Assembly (NCBI GenBank): GCA_019454045.1
Contig: SKCR01023831.1
Location: 1-64,000, forward strand
Source of the DNA: Zanthoxylum bungeanum
Taxonomy: Eukaryota; Streptophyta; Magnoliopsida; Sapindales; Rutaceae
Length of the DNA stretch: 64,000 nt
Direction of reading: 5' to 3'
The notes under the pieces were generated by a model. That model was not told the origin of the DNA. It was given only the letters and a program-made list of their open reading frames with translations, and ran no database searches. The position numbers and the translations under genes were made by a program. Positions 58,753 through 64,000 of the stretch are shown one piece after another. Position 1 is the stretch's first letter. Every line of letters starts with the position of its first letter.

Positions 58753-60541
58753 AATAAATATTAGTCTTTAAATTGGATTGGGCTAAATTTGTTGTAATTG
58801 GGCTTAATGGGCTTGGTTGGGCCAAGCATGGTTTTGGACAATTGGATTGGATCCAAATTGGGCCTAAAACCATTTCCATAAAGTCCAAATATAATGTTTG
58901 GGCCTTTAATAGTTTAATTGGGCCTAATGGGCCTAAATTGATTGTTGGCAAAATGGTGATTCCTTATTGGGCCTTGGCATCTTGGATTGGATCCATATTG
59001 GCCAAAGCCCATGACTTAAGAATTAATTGAAAGCCCATTGGACTTTAATTAAAATAGTATCAGATACTAATTGGGCCTTTGAGACCCATTTAGATTAGAT
59101 TTAAAATCTAAGTCTAAAAGGCATTAAAATAGGTGTAATTATTTAATTTGGAATTAAATTCGAATTAGTATTGGATACAAATTAAATTGGATTTAAAATT
59201 GTAGTTCGATATAATTCAAGAATACTTATTTTGAGTATTTATTCTTAAACGAGTTGGACTCGCACAAATCAAATCATTGTATGAACATTGGATGGTCATT
59301 AATTCAAAGATTAATTAATTGGATTAGATTGATTGAATAACATGCTTTGTGTGAATACTTGGATGTATTTGTATGAATAATGTATATCGGATGGATATTA
59401 GAAGGGTGAGGGCAATTTTGGAAATTATTGTAATAAATTTAGAATTTATTAAATTGGACCTGCGTGTCCAGCCTATTATCTCTTTACTATTTGTATTTCT
59501 CTTCTCACCAATTCCCCTCAATGTAAATGAGGTTTCTTTAATGTGTTATGTAATTGGGTAGAGGTATGAATAGTGCTAGCGGGAGAGAGGAAATTGAGAG
59601 ATTTGTTCTAGGAACAATTTGTTATATATCCATCCGCATATCTTTTTTTAATTTATTCACGTCTTATTATGCTTATAGAATGCATGCTTAAGGGTGTATG
59701 ATGAGACCTAATCAAAGATAATAAATTGGATGCCAATTTACGTGAAAAACCATCACTTTAATATTAAGCGTTTTCCTTCCATTGAGTGGTTCTCTCTCAA
59801 GATCCAACATTGGCTTTGATTTGTTGGCCAAAGTCAAGATCATTGTCCATCGCGGATGTGTTTGAACCACGAAGGCTTTGTTATATATCGAATGTATTGG
59901 GCAGTTGTGACATGTTGGCCAAAGTCAAGGTCATATATATCGAATGTCTTGGGCAGTTGTGACTGTTGGCCAAAGTCAAGGTCACTTCTGTACATCGACG
60001 TGGATTACGAAGCTTTCCACTGTCAAGGGTCGCGATTAACTGGAATCATAAGCTTGTTGAGCCAAGCCAAGGCTTAGTTGATTCAGGGGAAAAGGTTAAG
60101 ATGTATATGGATATATATTTGGACTTGAGGTTCCACCTACCGGATCTAGGAATTGGATGGGATCCAATTGATCTTAGAGATCTACCTAGTTAAGTTTAAT
60201 ACAGCTTGTTGGCCAAAGTCAGGTGTGTATTATTTAACGGGATCCTAGCCCACTAGGAAACGGGGTTTCCGATTACTCAACAGAGGGTTAGAGGTCGCCG
60301 AAAATAGTGGGAGGCCAGTATTAAATTTTCAATTTTGTTTATTACTTGACAAAATACGCGCTTTTAATTTATTTTCGTCGTTATATATTTATATAGTTGT
60401 ACTAATATTTTATTATGTTCTTTGAACAGTTGACTGTACATAACTTCATTTGTAATTGATTATATAGTTGGACTATAGTAATCATTACATTTGATTGTAC
60501 CGATATCGTTTGATTGGAATAGTTAGACTATTGCAATCAAG
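58753..60541 (+). other. Element G leader
   Basis: Non-coding. It shares with the B leader the phrases GGATGGATATTAGAAGGG, ATGTAAATGAGGTTTCT, CCATCCGCATATC and repeated TTGGCCAAAGTCAAG (about 59824, 59912, 59965 and 60208). GGGCCTAA words abound at 58860-59100. Frames here are not genes. Confidence 0.75.
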
Positions 60542-61121
60542 ATGATGGAAAGATAGCGTCAGAGGACATGTGCCATGGGCGGATAATGTCTTTAACGACT
60601 CCAATTTTCCATACTGGGAGATGAATCTTAGGATTATCCTGGGAGCCGAGAAGTTGCGCTATGTAATAGACAGACCTCTCGGGCCTGAGCCTAGACATGA
60701 GCGAGTTGTTGATCATGAGCTTTGGAAGACTCACAAAGATGACAACATCAATTTCTCAGTAAGTACGTCATACTTGCTGCAATGACCCCTCAATTTCGTC
60801 GTCAAAACAAGGGTTTGGATCTCTATAAAATGATGTTGAAATTGAAGGACCTTCATAGATCTAACCTTAGATCTCAGAAGTATGAAATGCAGAAGAAGCT
60901 CTTTCGCTCTCGCATGTCAGAGGGTACATCTTTCGAGCACTATGTGTCGCAGATGATTGCTGACATCGAACAGCTAGGTCAACTGGTCATAACCTTTGAG
61001 GCTGAGACTTCCATATATTTGATCTTACAGTCTCTACCTGATTACTGGGGCGGGTTCATCATGAACTACAATATGATGAACCAAGAGAAGACTATTAGAG
61101 AGTTGATGGCGATGCTGAAAG
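60542..61121 (+). pseudogene. gag: Element G gag, 5' part, interrupted by element I
   Basis: The expected ATG region has an early stop (TAG about 60554). The frame from 60570 reads DSNFPYWEMNLRIILGAEK, then shifts near 60780 to TPQFRRQNKGLDLYKMM, KLFRSRMSEGTSFEHYVSQM and RELMAMLK, ending at the LTR of I. These align with gag of B (6880-7370). Non-functional. Confidence 0.87.
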
Positions 61122-63086
61122 TGTTAGACATTATGTCCCATAGCGTCACTGTTTGTAAATGATATTGTATTATTGTACAAAATTAACTATGTGATAATGA
61201 AATTGCCTTTTGCCGTTTTGTAATTTTATTTACTTTGATATATAATGGCGAAAGTCCATATGATTAGTACTGGATTGAGATGATATGAGACAGTATCAAT
61301 CCATAAAGGTTTAATCATTAAATATCCCTAGCCGTAGTATTATCGAGACTGGACATCGATAATGCGGAATAGGCTAGTATTGCGCTTGTGCACGTTGTGA
61401 GGGCACAACGGCATAGTTCTCATATATTTAAGTATTGGATACTTATGCAAGTGCGATAGGAGGTTGTGTTTTACCGATGGTACGGAAAACAGCTTCGCTC
61501 TGGATAGACCCCGCGGAATCCCATTGGTAGTATGTCTATGTGTCTATGGGAGGCCGCATCAGGGTAGGTGTATATGGTCTTAACCTGAGAGACATCGCTA
61601 GTACTTGCGACAATCGGTAAACTTTGGTTTTGGTGGTTGGGGACCTTAACCGGTTCTGTGTACACCTCTTCTGGGTTTATCGAGAAGCGTAGTGTACTGG
61701 ATGTGATGTCAAGATGGAAGTATCGCTTCAGACATATGGAGGGTGATGATCACGCAGGGCACAGAACTAGTACTCTATAAAAGGTTGCAACCGTCGGGAC
61801 AATATGACCAGGTCAGGATTGTCGATTTAAGAGGACTAGTTGCTTGATGTCCGATATATGTTTCGTACGGGGCAGACACATCTCCAGCCAAGGCCTAGCA
61901 TGTGATCATCTGATACTGGATCGATGTACGCAATACTACGGTATACTACCGCTTGATATAGATCTTATATTCCTATAAGAATATTTCTGGAGAATTGGGT
62001 AGGCATGGCGCTTTGCTAGAAGCCAACCTTGTCTTGTGAATCGGTAAAGACGTAGTACGAGGTACGTACGTGTTCGGATTATCCGACGACCGATTACTGC
62101 CAAAATATCCGGAGGTCTCTTGGGTCGCTTCCCGAAGATTCACCTATGATATTTGATTCGAATTAAATTAATCTTGGATTAATTACGGAGAAACTTTATC
62201 GTGGATAAAGTGCCTTATTAGAGAGAGAGAAAGATTAATTGGAATTAATCAGTAAGATATATATTCGATATAATAATTGAAATTCGATTTCGACGCGAAA
62301 TTGAAAATTAGATTTTAATTCGGGCATACGAATTAATTTAGAAATAATCGTCGTAGCGACGTAAATAATAATTTCGCTAGGCGCGGTTTATTTATTTAAA
62401 TTCGAGTGAATTAACGTCGCGACGTAAGTTCGGTATTTCGGAAATATCGAACCCCGGAGCGCGTGAGTGGACGTGGGCCCACTTTCATTTGGAAACGTGT
62501 GGGGCCCAATGACACTTGTCATTATATGCATTATTTTATTAATAAGGCATTGCATGGTTAATAGTGTACAATACACTCTAAGGCTGCATGGTGATAGTGT
62601 GCATTACACTCAAAGGTTTTGCATGGAGTTTGAGTGTTTGACACTCTAAGCCATTGCATGGTTTATGTCATAGATTTATTATTAATTTAATAAATTATAA
62701 CATAAATATAAATTGATTTTTGGTAAAACAAAATCAATTAAGACTTTACACAAAACTCTCTTCTCTCTCAAATTGCCGAGAACTCCATTGACAAGGGCAA
62801 GGAAGATTTGATCTTCTATTTCTCCATTTTTGCTAGCACAGCAAGGGATCAAAAGAGTGAGGTGATAGGAAACCAGCAAAGAGCTTGGAATACAAAAGCT
62901 TGGAGCTTCAAGTCTTCTTCTTCTCTTGGCCGAATCTTCCACAACTTGGAGCTTCTACCATTTGATCATCTTCTTCATCACAAGATATTGTAAGTATGAT
63001 TCCGCCATACTTCATGTTTATATATATATTCTTTATAGTATTTCACATGCTTAATATTTGTTTGGGACATATTATAGAAACCAACA
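61122..63086 (+). repeat. Element I 5' LTR
   Basis: TGTTAG...CAACA, about 1965 bp. TATA box at 61776-61783, splice-donor motif TTGTAAGTAT with GT at 62990. Hairpin array near 62165-62440, some stems altered (loop GTG in the ACTTTATC/GATAAAGT stem). Confidence 0.92.
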
Positions 63087-63087
63087 A

Positions 63088-63105
63088 TGGTATCAGAGCC
63101 AGGTT
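63088..63105 (+). other. Element I primer-binding site, intact (tRNA-iMet)
   Basis: TGGTATCAGAGCCAGG, the standard plant copia site, one base after the LTR. This copy shows that the B and G sites are mutated versions. Confidence 0.92.
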
Positions 63106-64000
63106 TAAGCAGGAAATACTTTAGGTTAAAATGTTGATAAAATTGGTTGAAGCATGTGTTCTTGTGAAATTTGATGAATAGTATGCTTGCATGTATATAG
63201 AATGATGTTATATGAAATCAATTTTATGAAAAATGCATTGGATGATTTTCCCAAAATTTTTAACCTTGGCAGAATGGTGTGATAAAAATTGGTTTAAAGC
63301 ATGTTCTGTGAAATTGATTAATAAGAATGCTTACATGTACTATGATGATTATAATGCATGGATATCCCAAAATTTGAATCAATTAATGTATGATTGACAA
63401 AAATGCACTCTCCATGATTTTAAACGGGACCGAATTGAATAGCCGTTACATTTTTGTTTTTTTAAATGCAGTTTTGATTTTTTTTAAAAAACATGTTCTT
63501 GTGAAAATTTGATTAATAAGTATGCTTGCATGTATATAGAATGATGTTATGAAATCAATTTTATGAAATTGCATTGGAATTTTTCCCCAAAATTTTAACC
63601 TTGGTTGTGTTTTTTAATCATGTTCTTTATGAAGTAATTATAGTATCATGATTAATTTTTATGAAAATGCGTTTTCCCTTTACCATTGATCCTAATGCTT
63701 TTGTTTTTATGAATGCTTCCATTTATATAGAATGATACATGATTTGAAAAATGCATTATTTTCCCTGTGCATGCCTTGGCCGAATGTGTTGCTACTTGGA
63801 GTGGATTGAAATTTTTTTGTGTTTAAGATCATTGGATGACTTAGAACGTGTACGGGACGTAGATTAATAATTCAATCGGATTGAAAAACAAATCGACACA
63901 AAAAACTCACCTTGGCCGAATACATAGGACATGTAAAGGAGTTGATTTTTGTTAAAATTAATGTTGGACATTTATTTTGAAAAATTGATGATTAATAAAT
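63106..64000 (+). other. Element I leader, start
   Basis: Non-coding. Copies of the B leader unit (ATGTTCTTGTGAAAATTTGA, ATATAGAATGATGTTA, CCTTGGCCGAATG) lie near 63150, 63300, 63490 and 63720, more diverged than in B. The sequence from about 63775 matches 4915-5160. Confidence 0.85.

Larger units (their letters stand above)
57756..60429 (+). other. Candidate leader intron of element G
   Basis: Donor ATTGTAAGTTT with GT at 57756, branch-like TACTAAT near 60400, T-rich tract and acceptor GAACAG ending at 60429. The same arrangement as in B (4354-6769), including TTGACTGTAC just after both acceptors. It contains the inverted-repeat element H. Confidence 0.42.
55983..61121 (+). mobile_element. 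Element G: copia element related to B, 5' part
   Basis: LTR, degenerate primer site, leader and partial gag, in the same order as B. Element I interrupts gag at 61121. The LTR is related to B but diverged and has lost the TATA box. The rest lies beyond element I and outside the window. Confidence 0.88.
61122..64000 (+). mobile_element. Element I: copia element, 5' end, runs past window
   Basis: LTR 61122-63086, nearly the same as the B LTRs, then an intact primer site and the start of the leader. The five bases before it are GAAAG; the other TSD is outside. It is inserted in the gag of G. Confidence 0.9.

Noticed and set aside
63088..63105. TGGTATCAGAGCC as part of a tRNA gene
   Set aside because: It is a primer-binding site next to an LTR; no cloverleaf or acceptor-stem partner is present.

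Overview
The window is intergenic DNA from a flowering-plant nuclear genome and is made almost entirely of nested LTR retrotransposons. I found no host gene, tRNA, rRNA or CRISPR array. The evidence for a plant is the Ty3/gypsy Tat-type pol with two RNase H domains, an Athila-type gag/pol with a tRNA-Asp primer site, Ty1/copia elements primed by initiator tRNA-Met, and perfect 5-bp target-site duplications (TSDs). The species cannot be named from the sequence.

Layout. (A) 1-21180, plus strand: a Tat-lineage element whose 5' LTR is cut by the window start. (B) 2475-12764, plus: a two-LTR copia element inserted in the gag of A, with TSD ATCAC. (D) 21181-21311 and 33816-34413, minus: pieces of one older Tat-type LTR that was split by A and C. 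(C) 21312-33815, plus: a pol-less, Tat-ended large retrotransposon derivative. (E) about 34414-55039, minus: an Athila element arranged LTR-internal-LTR-partial internal, which suggests LTR-LTR recombination. (F) 44482-53520, minus: a non-coding, two-LTR, copia-like element inserted at the start of the E gag, with TSD CCTAT. 55040-55982 is the tail of an older plus-strand gypsy element. (G) 55983-61121, plus: the 5' part of a second copia element related to B; its leader carries a 731-bp inverted-repeat insertion (H, 58022-58752). (I) 61122-64000, plus: the 5' end of a third copia element, inserted in the gag of G.

No element here looks autonomous. The pol genes of A, B and E carry stops and frameshifts, C and F lack coding capacity, and G and I are incomplete. 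The order of insertion can be read from the nesting: E before D, D before A and C, A before B, E before F, and G before H and I.

The most unusual signal is structural. The internal region of F, and the R/U5 and leader regions of the copia family B/G/I, are packed with short perfect inverted repeats (6-11 bp arms) around 3-nt loops, many nested into larger stems. At least one hairpin changes sequence between B and G while staying paired. B and G also share a well-formed candidate splice donor, branch point and acceptor around a 2.4-2.7 kb leader segment that contains the primer-binding site. C is a chimera: its ends are Tat-type, but about 1.1 kb of its interior matches the non-coding 3' region of the Athila element E.
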